Below, piece by piece: positions 6,152 through 14,715 of a DNA stretch of 33,996 bases (position 1 is the first letter of the stretch; each line of letters opens with the position of its first letter). The notes beneath the pieces are model-generated. The model was not told where the DNA came from and did no database searches. It saw nothing but the letters and a program-made list of their open reading frames with translations. A program made the translations under genes and the position numbers. The stretch comes from SYIM01 sp041182885. GTDB lineage: Bacteria > Pseudomonadota > Gammaproteobacteria > Burkholderiales > Burkholderiaceae_E. The stretch covers positions 1 to 33,996 of the forward strand of contig JBMSQB010000048.1 of NCBI GenBank assembly GCA_049423065.1, written 5' to 3'.

Positions 6152-8080
6152 ATGACATTGCTCGACTGGGTTGGCTCGGGGCGCGCGCGCGCGCTCGGGC
6201 CCGTGGGCCGCGTCCTGAGTGCAGTGATCTGCCTAGGTCTTGCGGTCACCTTCGTCGCGGTCGCGGCCGGCGTCTACATCGATGAGGCGATTGGGCTCTA
6301 CCTCTTTCTGGGCGGGGTCCTGTCACTCGCATTTCTGCACACCACCGGCAACGCCCGGCGACCGACCACTGACACCTGGAGCGGCTGGCTGCTTGCGTTG
6401 CTGTCGCTCGCATGCTGCGCCTACTTTGTGCTGATGCATGATGTGCACAAGGACCGGCTGCCGGTGCTCGACCCGCTCAGCACGGCCGACGTGGCGGTAT
6501 CGATCATGCTGATCGCGCTGGTGCTCGAAGCCACGCGCCGCACCATCGGCGTCGTGCTGGTGCTGCTGGTGGGCCTCTTTCTCGGCTATGCCGCGCTTGG
6601 CGACAAGCTCACCGGCGCGTTCTCGCACCGGGGCATGAGCGTGCCCGAAATGATCGACCAGCTGGTCTTCACCAACAACGGGCTCTACGGACCGGCGCTG
6701 GAGGTGGCCGCCTATCTGGTGTTCATCTTTGTGCTGTTCGGTGCGCTGCTTGACCGCTTCGGCGGAGGCGACTTCTTTCACGACCTGTCCAACGCCCTGG
6801 TGGGTCGCCAGGTGGGCGGCCCCGCGAAGGTGGCGGTGCTCTCGTCGGGCCTCTATGGCTCGATCTCGGGCTCGCCCACCGCCGATGTGGTCACCACCGG
6901 ATCATTCACCATTCCTCTCATGATTCGCACGGGCTTTACGCGCGTGCGGGCCGGTGCAATCGAGGCGGCTGCTTCAACTGGTGGGGCCATTCTGCCGCCA
7001 GTGATGGGGTCAGCGGCCTTCATGATGTCCGACTTCACCGGCATTCCCTACGGCGACATCGCGCTGGTGGCGATCATCCCGGGGCTGCTCTATTACCTCT
7101 GTGTCTACCTTGCCGTGACGCTGCAGGCGCATCATGCCGGCCTCGCGCCACTCGACCAGGCGGAGATCCCGAAGGTGGGGGCGGTGCTGCGGCGTGACTG
7201 GATCTATCTCGTTCCGCTGGTGACCATCGCGTGGGCGGTGCTTGCGCTCAACCGGCCGGCGTTCGCAGGGGCGGTCGCGTGCGCGGCGCTGGTTCCGGTG
7301 ATACTGCTCCGATGCCGGCCGCTTTCCGACCTGCCAAAGCGGCTGGGTCAGGCCCTGATCGAAGGCATGCAGCGGATGATCACGGTGGGGGTGGCCTGCG
7401 CAGTGGCCGGGCTCGTGATCGGCACCCTTTCGATGACAGACCTGAGCGGAAAGATCAGTTCCGGTCTGTTCCTCCTCGCCTCGGGCAACTTTGCGCTCAC
7501 GGTGTTCACCGCCATTGCCGTCATCGTCGTGCTTGGCATGGGGATGCCGGTGCCAGCGGTGTATGCGCTGTCGGCGGTGCTCGCGGCACCCGCGCTCATT
7601 TCGCTGGGGCTGTCCACCATGGCCTCGCACCTTTTGGTCGTCTACTACGCGGCGGTATCGGCCATCACACCGCCGGTTGCGGTCGCGGCCTTTGCCGCCG
7701 CCTCGATTGCCAAGGCCAACCCGATGCCGATCGGATTTCTGGCCTGCAGGATTGCTGCAGTAGCCTTCGTGGTGCCGGTGGTGTTCGTCGCGCGGCCCGA
7801 GCTCTTGCTCGAAGGCGCCTTGCTCGACGTGATCGGCGTGTGTCTCGCCACCGCGCTGGGATCGATCGTCATGACGATCGCTTTCGAGGACTATGCGTTC
7901 GGTCCGCTCGGAGCGATTGCGCGCCTTGCCTTTGGCGCACTGGCAATTCTCCTGTTCATGCCATCGGCCTCGCTCAATCTGCTGGCAGCCGTTGCAGCGC
8001 TCGCCTGGCTCGGCTGGCGGTACCACCGCAGCCGACAAGGCGGCGGACGGGGCACAGCGGCATCGCGCCCCCTATCCTGA
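6152..8080 (+). CDS. TRAP transporter fused permease (DctQ-DctM type, TAXI-associated)
   Basis: The membrane component of a sodium- or proton-driven TRAP importer, with the small (DctQ, 4 TM) and large (DctM, 12 TM) subunits joined in one 642-residue chain, as is normal for TAXI systems. The N-terminal third has about five hydrophobic segments with a helical hairpin. The DctM-like core contains the hallmark GSISGSPTADVVTTG and AASTGGAILPPVMGSAAFMM stretches (residues about 232-290) and a later VLGMGMPVPAVYALSAVLAAP repeat-like motif. A (GC)7 tract encodes residues 11-14. The ribosome-binding site is weak. It is preceded by the binding protein and followed 26 bp later by nadC. The C-terminus is Arg/Gly-rich and cytoplasmic. 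The substrate is not determinable. Confidence 0.92.
   Translation: MTLLDWVGSGRARALGPVGRVLSAVICLGLAVTFVAVAAGVYIDEAIGLYLFLGGVLSLAFLHTTGNARRPTTDTWSGWLLALLSLACCAYFVLMHDVHKDRLPVLDPLSTADVAVSIMLIALVLEATRRTIGVVLVLLVGLFLGYAALGDKLTGAFSHRGMSVPEMIDQLVFTNNGLYGPALEVAAYLVFIFVLFGALLDRFGGGDFFHDLSNALVGRQVGGPAKVAVLSSGLYGSISGSPTADVVTTGSFTIPLMIRTGFTRVRAGAIEAAASTGGAILPPVMGSAAFMMSDFTGIPYGDIALVAIIPGLLYYLCVYLAVTLQAHHAGLAPLDQAEIPKVGAVLRRDWIYLVPLVTIAWAVLALNRPAFAGAVACAALVPVILLRCRPLSDLPKRLGQALIEGMQRMITVGVACAVAGLVIGTLSMTDLSGKISSGLFLLASGNFALTVFTAIAVIVVLGMGMPVPAVYALSAVLAAPALISLGLSTMASHLLVVYYAAVSAITPPVAVAAFAAASIAKANPMPIGFLACRIAAVAFVVPVVFVARPELLLEGALLDVIGVCLATALGSIVMTIAFEDYAFGPLGAIARLAFGALAILLFMPSASLNLLAAVAALAWLGWRYHRSRQGGGRGTAASRPLS
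6181..6194 (+). repeat. (GC)7 dinucleotide tract within the start of the TRAP permease gene
   Basis: Seven uninterrupted GC dinucleotides occupy codons 10-15 of the permease gene. Alternating GC of this length can adopt Z-DNA and is prone to slippage. A gain or loss of one unit would shift the frame near the N-terminus. Confidence 0.9.
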
Positions 8081-8106
8081 TCCATCCACTTCCTCACGGA
8101 GCTCTC

Positions 8107-8937
8107 ATGTACGACATCTTCCAGGTCGACCGGCTGATCGATCTCTGGCTTTCCGAAGACATTGGCTACTGCGACCTCACTGCACAGCTCATGATCGACG
8201 AAGACGCGAAGGCGACCTTCCATATGAATGCCCGGGAGTCGATGGTGATCGCGGGTATCGGCATCGCGCAGCGCATCTTCCAGCGCTACGACCCCACCCT
8301 GTCGGTCACGGCGCTGGTGAAAGATGGTGTGCGGGTGGACAAAGGGACCCGGCTCCTCACGGTATCGGGGTCGGCGCGCAGCATCGTGACCGCCGAGCGG
8401 CCCACGCTCAACATTCTGCAACGGATGTGCGGCATCGCCACTGAAACCGCCCGCTACCGCGCCGAAATCGAGGGCACGGGCGCCTGTCTGATCGACACCC
8501 GCAAGACCACCCCAGGGCTTCGCATGCTGGAAAAGCACGCCGTGGTCTGCGGTGGCGGCGTCAATCACCGGCTTGGCCTGGACAACGGCGTCATGCTGAA
8601 GGACAACCACATTGCGGTGGCAGGCAGTATCACCAACGCAGTCAAGCGCGCCCGGCAGGCGCTTCCGATCCTCACCAAGATCGAGGTGGAATGCGATCGG
8701 CTGGAGCAGGTTCGCGAGGCTGCCGATGCAGGCGCAGACGTGATCATGCTCGACAACATGCCGGTCGCGCAGATGCCCGAGGCGGTTCGAATCGTGGCAG
8801 GTCGAGCCAGGATCGAAGCTTCCGGAGGCATCCGGATTGACACCATCCGTGCCATCGCCATGACCGGCGTTGACTACATTTCGACCAGCAAGATCACTCA
8901 GAGCGCGCCAGCGGTCGATATCGGGCTGGACGAGTGA
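8107..8937 (+). CDS. nadC: nicotinate-nucleotide pyrophosphorylase (carboxylating), NadC family
   Basis: NadC converts quinolinate and PRPP to nicotinate mononucleotide, CO2 and PPi, the entry of the de novo ring into NAD. The 276-residue protein has the usual length and the catalytic set in order: ERPT (Arg98), DTRKTTPGLR (Arg132, Lys133), GGGVNHRLGLDNGVMLKDNHI (His154, Arg155, Lys165), IEVECD (Glu193/195) and MLDNM (Asp216). The related ModD family shares this fold, but the residues here fit true quinolinate phosphoribosyltransferases. The ATG at 8107 has a CGGAG ribosome-binding site 5 nt upstream. It lies 26 bp after the permease, and its stop overlaps the next start (GTGA). No nadA or nadB is nearby. 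The neighbouring PRPP-forming fusion suggests a dedicated PRPP supply; that link is inference, and the substrate could be a quinolinate analogue. Confidence 0.88.
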   Translation: MYDIFQVDRLIDLWLSEDIGYCDLTAQLMIDEDAKATFHMNARESMVIAGIGIAQRIFQRYDPTLSVTALVKDGVRVDKGTRLLTVSGSARSIVTAERPTLNILQRMCGIATETARYRAEIEGTGACLIDTRKTTPGLRMLEKHAVVCGGGVNHRLGLDNGVMLKDNHIAVAGSITNAVKRARQALPILTKIEVECDRLEQVREAADAGADVIMLDNMPVAQMPEAVRIVAGRARIEASGGIRIDTIRAIAMTGVDYISTSKITQSAPAVDIGLDE

Positions 8938-10817
8938 CAGCGCCTTCCCCGTCTGTGTCGACAGTCTCGGACGCAGCAGCGCATGCCCCGGCCGGCACGC
9001 TCTTCTATATCGTCGGCGCAAGCGGGGTCGGCAAGGACAGCCTGATTGACCTGCTGCGGGCGCGTCTGCCGGCGCGTCGCTTTGTTTTTGCGCGGCGCGT
9101 CATCACGCGGCCCTCGGAGAGCGGTGGCGAAGACCACGAAGCCTGCACCGACAGTCAGTTCCTCGAGCGCGAAGCGCGAGGCGAGTTCCTGCTCAGCTGG
9201 CAGGCGCATGCGCTGCGCTATGGCCTGCCCGCAACACTCCGTGGTGATCTGGCGGCCGGCCGCCACGTCATTGCCAACGGCTCGCGGGGCATGGCGGCCG
9301 TACTGGCCCCGCGCGTGCCGAGGCTGGTTGTGATCGAGATTGATGCGCCAGCCGAACTGATCGCGGCGCGCCTTGCGGCCAGGGGGCGCGAGTCGGCCGA
9401 TGACATCAGCCGCCGCCTGGCGCGCCCGCGCGCCCCGTATCCCGCCGCGCTCAAGGTCGTGCAGGTCATGAATGACGGCGATCTGCCCACGGGCGCCATC
9501 CGGTTGCTTGATGCAATCGTCTCGAACCTGGGCGACCGACGGCCGGGCCACACAGCGCCCGCAACCCCGCATGCGCCCGCGCGTTCAAGCGCATCCGCAG
9601 CCAGCTTGCTCAGCGCCAAGCTCGCCGGCCAGCGGCTCGACCAGGCGGCCTGGCGGGCGCTGCTCTCCGCGGTCATCGACGGTACGCTCGACGAGGCGGC
9701 CCGCAACGCGCTGCTCATTGCCTGCGCCAATGATCTCGACGATGATGAACTCGCCTGCGTGGCGCGCTGGCGCTGCGGGCTCATGCCCCGCGTCGAATGG
9801 GGCCGCACCCCGGTCGTCGACAAACACTCTCTGGGCGGCACAGCCGGCAGCCGGGTCACGATGGTGGTGGTGCCAATCGTCGCCGCGCACGGCCTGCTGA
9901 TCCCGAAAACCTCATCGCGCGCCATCACCTCGGCGGCGGGCACGGCCGATGCCATGGAGGTGCTCGCGCGGGTGGACCTGACGCCCACCGAACTTCGTGC
10001 GGCCGTCGAGCGGGCGGGCGGCTGTATCGCCTGGAACGGCAGGCTCAACCACTCGGTCCTCGACGAAACCATGCATCGGCTGGAGCGCGAGCTCGGGCTC
10101 GATACGCGGCGCTGGTCGGTGGCCTCGATCCTGTCGAAAAAATGGTCGGCGGGCGCCACCCACGTGGTGGTCGACATCCCCTATATGCCCGACGGCAAGG
10201 TGGCCACGCTCGAGGACGCACGCGCCCTGGCCGCCACGTTCGACCGGTTGGGCGCCCAGCTCGGCATGACCGTTCGGGCCTACCCCAGCGACGGATCGGC
10301 ACCGATCGGTCGCGGCATCGGGCCCGCGCTGGAGGTGCGCGATGTGCTGCAGGTGCTCAGCTGCGACCCGCTTGCACCGGCGGACCTGCGTGCCAAAGCC
10401 GTGCTCTTTGCCGCGCGCATTCTTGCGCTGGACCCTGACGTGGGCGATGTACGCAGGGGAGAGCTGCGCGCGTTGGAACTGCTTCAAAGCGGCGCAGCCC
10501 GGCGCGCCATGCAGGCGATCATCGAGGCGCAGGGCGCGCGGCCCGAAGCCGCCACGCCACCGCTTCATTCCCATCCGATCACCGCAGACCAGGGCGGACG
10601 GGTGCTTGCGATCGATGCGCGCCGAATCTCTGCGATCGCCCGACTGGCCGGCGCGCCTGCCGACCCCCACGCCGGTGTTGATCTCGCATGCGGCCGGGGC
10701 GACACGGTGGCGCGCGGCGCGCTCCTCTTTCAGTTGCAGACGAGCCAGCGCGACAGTCTGGCCAATGCGCTTGCCGCTGCCCAGGCTGACCCGGGTATCC
10801 GTCTGAGCCCCGCTTGA
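8934..10817 (+). CDS. fusion of ribose-1,5-bisphosphate kinase (PhnN) and AMP/NMP-phosphorylase-like enzyme
   Basis: This is a 627-residue two-enzyme chain. Residues 21-195 match PhnN, which phosphorylates ribose 1,5-bisphosphate with ATP to PRPP: P-loop GASGVGKDS (28-36), RVITRP, SWQAHALRYG, IANGSR and RGRESADDISRRLAR. A flexible Ala/Pro linker spans about 196-225. Residues about 226-625 match the thymidine-phosphorylase superfamily, with DKHSLGGTAGSR (296-307), KTSSRAITSAAGTADAME (325-342), SILSKKWSAGATHVVVDIP (398-416) and a C-terminal barrel-like domain (550-605). The SSRAITSAAGTADAME and PIGRGIGPALE wording is that of archaeal AMP phosphorylase, not of DeoA. AMP phosphorylase releases ribose 1,5-bisphosphate, exactly the PhnN substrate. 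The N-terminal domain usual in AMP phosphorylases appears to be replaced by PhnN. The start is GTG, overlapping the nadC stop by 4 nt. There are no phosphonate genes around it. Confidence 0.88.
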   Translation: MTAPSPSVSTVSDAAAHAPAGTLFYIVGASGVGKDSLIDLLRARLPARRFVFARRVITRPSESGGEDHEACTDSQFLEREARGEFLLSWQAHALRYGLPATLRGDLAAGRHVIANGSRGMAAVLAPRVPRLVVIEIDAPAELIAARLAARGRESADDISRRLARPRAPYPAALKVVQVMNDGDLPTGAIRLLDAIVSNLGDRRPGHTAPATPHAPARSSASAASLLSAKLAGQRLDQAAWRALLSAVIDGTLDEAARNALLIACANDLDDDELACVARWRCGLMPRVEWGRTPVVDKHSLGGTAGSRVTMVVVPIVAAHGLLIPKTSSRAITSAAGTADAMEVLARVDLTPTELRAAVERAGGCIAWNGRLNHSVLDETMHRLERELGLDTRRWSVASILSKKWSAGATHVVVDIPYMPDGKVATLEDARALAATFDRLGAQLGMTVRAYPSDGSAPIGRGIGPALEVRDVLQVLSCDPLAPADLRAKAVLFAARILALDPDVGDVRRGELRALELLQSGAARRAMQAIIEAQGARPEAATPPLHSHPITADQGGRVLAIDARRISAIARLAGAPADPHAGVDLACGRGDTVARGALLFQLQTSQRDSLANALAAAQADPGIRLSPA

Positions 10818-10823
10818 AGCGGG
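10808..10823 (+). other. short inverted repeat across the stop codon of the kinase-phosphorylase gene
   Basis: CCCGCT and AGCGGG flank the TGA stop (a 6-bp stem with a 3-nt loop, extendable as a near-perfect palindrome). The operon converges here with the degS-like gene, whose stop lies 24 bp away. A short hairpin without a T-run could slow or protect both transcripts; it is too short to call a terminator. Confidence 0.3.
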
Positions 10824-10841
10824 ACGAACGATCCGACGGAC

Positions 10842-12018
<1,177 letters not shown>

Positions 12019-12020
<2 letters not shown>

Positions 12021-12819
12021 GAAAGCCGAAACAGACACGGGCGGTGCGGCCACCCGATCAGGTGTGAGAGGCGTGAGCGCACGGACGCTCTGCGACTGGC
12101 TGGACGCCACGCTCGAGACCAACCGCTTCAAGGATTATTGCCCAAACGGTCTGCAGGCGGAAGGAACGCGCCCGATTCGCCGGCTGGTCTGTGGGGTCAC
12201 TGCGAGCCTGGCACTGGTGAAAGCGGCACGGGCGGCGCGCGCCGACGCCATACTGGTTCATCACGGCTGGTTCTGGCGGGGTGAAGATCCGCGCCTTACC
12301 GGCACACAACTGTCGCGGGTACGCGAGCTGCTCGACGCGGGCATGCATCTGTTTGCCTACCACCTGCCGCTTGACGCGCATCCGGAACTCGGCAACAACG
12401 CCCAGCTCGCCCGGCACCTGGGTTGGCAGACCGACGGTCGGCTCGGCGAGTACGAGCTGATCAGCTGGCACCAGCTGCCCGACACCCGCGACGCGCGTCA
12501 GATTGCTGCCCACCTCAAGCGTCGACTGGGGCAGGCGCCGGTCGTGGTTGGCACGCTCGACCGACCGATCAGGCGCATCGCATGGTGCACCGGCGCCGCA
12601 CAGGACATGATTGTCGAGGCGGCGAGATCCGGCGCCGATGCCTTTGTAAGCGGCGAAATTTCAGAGCGCACCACACATCTGGCGCGCGAACTCGGTCTGG
12701 TGTATTTCGCAGCCGGCCATCACGCCACCGAACGCTACGGCGTACAGGCCCTCGCGCAGGCGGCCGCCCAGGCGCTGGGCCTCGAGCAGCAGTTCATCGA
12801 CGATCCGAACCCGGTCTGA
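12019..12819 (+). CDS. Nif3-like dinuclear metal centre protein
   Basis: A member of the Nif3/YbgI (DUF34) family, hexameric proteins with a two-metal site and no settled reaction; GTP cyclohydrolase I type 2 is a common but uncertain label. From ATG 12019 it has 266 residues. Metal-binding motifs are visible: ILVHHGWFW, HLPLDAHPELGNNAQLA and, near the end, GEISERTTHLARELGL and AAGHHATERYGVQALA. The chain beginning SARTLCDWLDATLETNRFKDYCPNGLQAEG aligns with the usual family N-terminus. A GTG at 12073, 18 codons in, is therefore a serious alternative start; neither has a strong ribosome-binding site. It is divergent from degS, as in other Burkholderiales. The frame open before 12019 is antisense to degS and is not coding. 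Confidence 0.88.
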
Positions 12820-12941
12820 CCTGCCCGCAGTGCCTGTTTGAACACGGGTACTGACGGGTATTGCCTGCGCGCCAAACGGCATCACAGACCCTGCAATCCG
12901 AGGCGGACCTCAGCGCATCACGAGGCGGACCAGCACGCGTG
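12820..12941. other. gap between convergent nif3-like gene and tatC
   Basis: This 122-bp convergent gap holds an 11-bp direct repeat, CGAGGCGGACC, at 12899-12909 and 12921-12931 (22-bp period). I see no hairpin with a T-run on either strand, so no intrinsic terminator can be called for nif3 or for the long his-tat transcript; Rho-dependent ending is possible. Confidence 0.6.
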
Positions 12942-13883
12942 TCAGCCCTGAGGCTTGTCTGACGAAGGGCTGGCCGAGCCGGATGCGCCGGCGGATGCCG
13001 CAATCGGTTCGGCAGCCGCTGCACTCACCGCAGCGACCGTACCTGAGTCGGCGGAGGCGGCTGGGGCACCTGCAGCACTGGCGGCACCCGAGGCCCCTGC
13101 GGCTGCGCCATCGGACGCAGCGGGCTCCGCCTTGGCCGCGTCGGATTCCGCGCTGTCGGGCTTGCGGCTGTAGGCCTTGATAAAGCCAGCCAGGTAAATG
13201 CCCAGTTCGTAGAGCAGGATGAGCGGAATGGCCAGCATGAACTGGCTCAGCACATCAGGCGGCGTGAGAATGGCAGCGGCCACGAATGCACCCACAATCA
13301 CATACCGGCGAACGTCGCGCAGTTGCTGCTGGGTGACCATGCCGAGCTTGACCAGCAGCATCTCCACCACCGGCACCTCGAACGCCACCCCGAAGCCAAA
13401 GAAGATCGCCAGGGTGAAGTCCCAGTATTTCTGCAGGTCCTGCATGATCTCGGCGCCGGTACCCTCGGCAAACGAGAAGAAGAACTTGTAGGCGGCGGGC
13501 AGCACGAACATGTAGGCAAACCCGATGCCTACCACCAGGAAAAACACGCTGGACATGATGAGCGGCAACGCAAACCGCTTTTCATGCTCGTAGAGCCCGG
13601 GTGCCACGAACGCCCAGGCCTGGTAGAGCACCCAGGGCAGTGAAAACAGCAACGCCGAGAGAAATGCCACCTTGGTGAGCGTGAAGAATGCACCCTCGCC
13701 CGCGAGGAAAACCGGTTTGGCGCCCGGGGGCATGGCCTCATAGAGCGGCAGCGACAGGAACAGCATGATGTCGCGCGAAAAATAGAAGCACACGCCGAAC
13801 ATGATCAGGACCAGGATCAGCGACTTGATCAGCCGGTCACGCAGTTCAACCAGATGCGAGATGAAGCTTTCTTCCTGGGCCAT
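12942..13883 (-). CDS. tatC: Sec-independent protein translocase subunit TatC
   Basis: TatC recognises twin-arginine signal peptides and, with TatB, forms the receptor of the Tat export machine in the inner membrane. The N-terminal SFISHLVELRDRLI motif, the LPWVLYQAWAFVAPGLYEHEKR cytoplasmic-loop signature and six transmembrane helices fill residues 1 to about 245. The remaining 65 or so residues form an Ala/Ser/Gly-rich low-complexity tail that most TatC proteins lack (313 residues against about 258 in E. coli). ATG at 13883, 11 bp after tatB. It is the last gene of the long minus-strand run. Rieske (petA), and possibly the TAXI binding protein, are candidate clients encoded here. Confidence 0.96.
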   Translation of the reverse strand: MAQEESFISHLVELRDRLIKSLILVLIMFGVCFYFSRDIMLFLSLPLYEAMPPGAKPVFLAGEGAFFTLTKVAFLSALLFSLPWVLYQAWAFVAPGLYEHEKRFALPLIMSSVFFLVVGIGFAYMFVLPAAYKFFFSFAEGTGAEIMQDLQKYWDFTLAIFFGFGVAFEVPVVEMLLVKLGMVTQQQLRDVRRYVIVGAFVAAAILTPPDVLSQFMLAIPLILLYELGIYLAGFIKAYSRKPDSAESDAAKAEPAASDGAAAGASGAASAAGAPAASADSGTVAAVSAAAAEPIAASAGASGSASPSSDKPQG

Positions 13884-13894
13884 GGGCTACGCAC

Positions 13895-14329
13895 TCAGCT
13901 CCGGTAGAAACGCCGCTTGGGGCGCTTGCGTTTGAGTTCGCGGTCGCGCTCGATCCGGCGGTCGCGGATGCGGTCACGCGAACGACGGACGGCGTAGATG
14001 CGGTCCCAGTCGGTGACCGGTTCCGGGGGCTTGGAATCACCCTCGAACGACGACGCAAGCGAATCGAACTGCGCCTGTGCACCGTCGACCACGGACTTGA
14101 CCGAGGACTCCACCTCGCGAGCAGCGGTGGTGACCTCGGTCTGGAGCTTGCGCAGGTCTTCGAGGTCCATCTGCCGATTGATATCGGCTTTCACATCGGT
14201 GACATAGCGCTGAAGCTTGCCCAACCACTGGCCAACCTGACGCGCGACCCGGGGCAGGCGCTCGGGGCCAAGCACCACCAGCGCTACCAGCGCGGTGACG
14301 GCCATCTCGCTGAATCCGAAGTCGAACAT
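13895..14329 (-). CDS. tatB: Sec-independent protein translocase subunit TatB
   Basis: TatB partners TatC in recognising Tat substrates. The 144-residue protein starts MFDFGFSEMAVTALVALVVLGPERLPRVAR: one transmembrane helix ending in the conserved LGPERLP hinge, then an amphipathic helix. A charged, probably helical middle (VKADINRQMDLEDLRKLQTEV) follows. The C-terminus is strikingly Arg-rich (about residues 113-144), a basic tail that would be cytoplasmic. It lies 92 bp after tatA, with a terminator-like hairpin between them, and 11 bp before tatC. Confidence 0.95.
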   Translation of the reverse strand: MFDFGFSEMAVTALVALVVLGPERLPRVARQVGQWLGKLQRYVTDVKADINRQMDLEDLRKLQTEVTTAAREVESSVKSVVDGAQAQFDSLASSFEGDSKPPEPVTDWDRIYAVRRSRDRIRDRRIERDRELKRKRPKRRFYRS

Positions 14330-14360
14330 GCGGGGCTCGGGGGCGGCGCGAGGACGGCGC

Positions 14361-14395
14361 TCAAAACGAAGCGAGCGGCTTCGCCAGCCGCTCGC
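14361..14395 (-). terminator. terminator-like hairpin between tatA and tatB
   Basis: On the minus strand GCGAGCGGCT pairs perfectly with AGCCGCTCGC (10 bp, 5-nt loop) and is followed by TTCGTTTTGA, a moderately U-rich run. It lies 26 nt after the tatA stop. Because tatB and tatC continue downstream, it most likely ends only part of the transcripts or protects the tatA 3' end, giving TatA in excess. Confidence 0.6.
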
Positions 14396-14421
14396 CTGTC
14401 AGAGACCGGGCGCGCAGCCCG

Positions 14422-14688
14422 TCAGTGCTTTTCCTTGGCTTCCACGTCGATGGTCCGCGCGGCCACCTGCGCGGGCGGGACCTGCTGCGCAGGCGCAGCC
14501 GCCGGCGGCGATTGCGCCGGCGCCTGAGCGTCGGCAGCCGCCTTGTCGGCACCGTCTTTCATGCCTTCCTTGAAGCCCTTGACTGCTCCGCCGAGATCCG
14601 AGCCGATGTTCTTCAGCTTTTTGGTGCCGAAGATCAGCATGATGATCACGAGCACGATCAGCCAGTGCCAGATGCTCATCGCTCCCAT
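14422..14688 (-). CDS. tatA: Sec-independent protein translocase subunit TatA
   Basis: TatA forms the size-adaptable pore or membrane-weakening assembly of the Tat system. The 88-residue protein starts MGAMSIWHWLIVLVIIMLIFGTKKLKNIG. This is the single TM helix, then the FGTKKL hinge, then the amphipathic helix GSDLGGAVKGFKEGMKD. The tail is Ala/Pro/Gln-rich and ends in a charged VEAKEKH. I keep the first ATG (14688) because the family commonly begins MG-x-x-SIWHW and AAGGA lies 5 nt before it; the ATG at 14679 is the alternative. It follows hinT in the run. Confidence 0.95.
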   Translation of the reverse strand: MGAMSIWHWLIVLVIIMLIFGTKKLKNIGSDLGGAVKGFKEGMKDGADKAAADAQAPAQSPPAAAPAQQVPPAQVAARTIDVEAKEKH

Positions 14689-14715
14689 TTGTTCCTTGCT
14701 CCTGGTGATGCCGGC

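Noticed and set aside
7010..8038. 342-codon minus-strand open frame opposite the TRAP permease
   Set aside because: Its Arg/His/Gly-rich composition is the mirror of a hydrophobic protein; the permease on the plus strand explains the region.
8107..8937. ModD-type molybdenum-transport protein
   Set aside because: ModD is homologous to NadC, but there are no mod genes nearby and the quinolinate-binding residues are all present.
8934..10817. Annotation of the C-terminal half as thymidine phosphorylase (DeoA)
   Set aside because: The diagnostic motifs match the AMP-phosphorylase branch and lack the DeoA wording (SGRGLGHTGGT-like). Thymidine activity cannot be excluded but is not the best reading.
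12899..12931. 11-bp direct repeat as part of a CRISPR or attachment site
   Set aside because: There are only two copies with an 11-bp spacer and no integrase or cas gene; it is probably chance or a small duplication.
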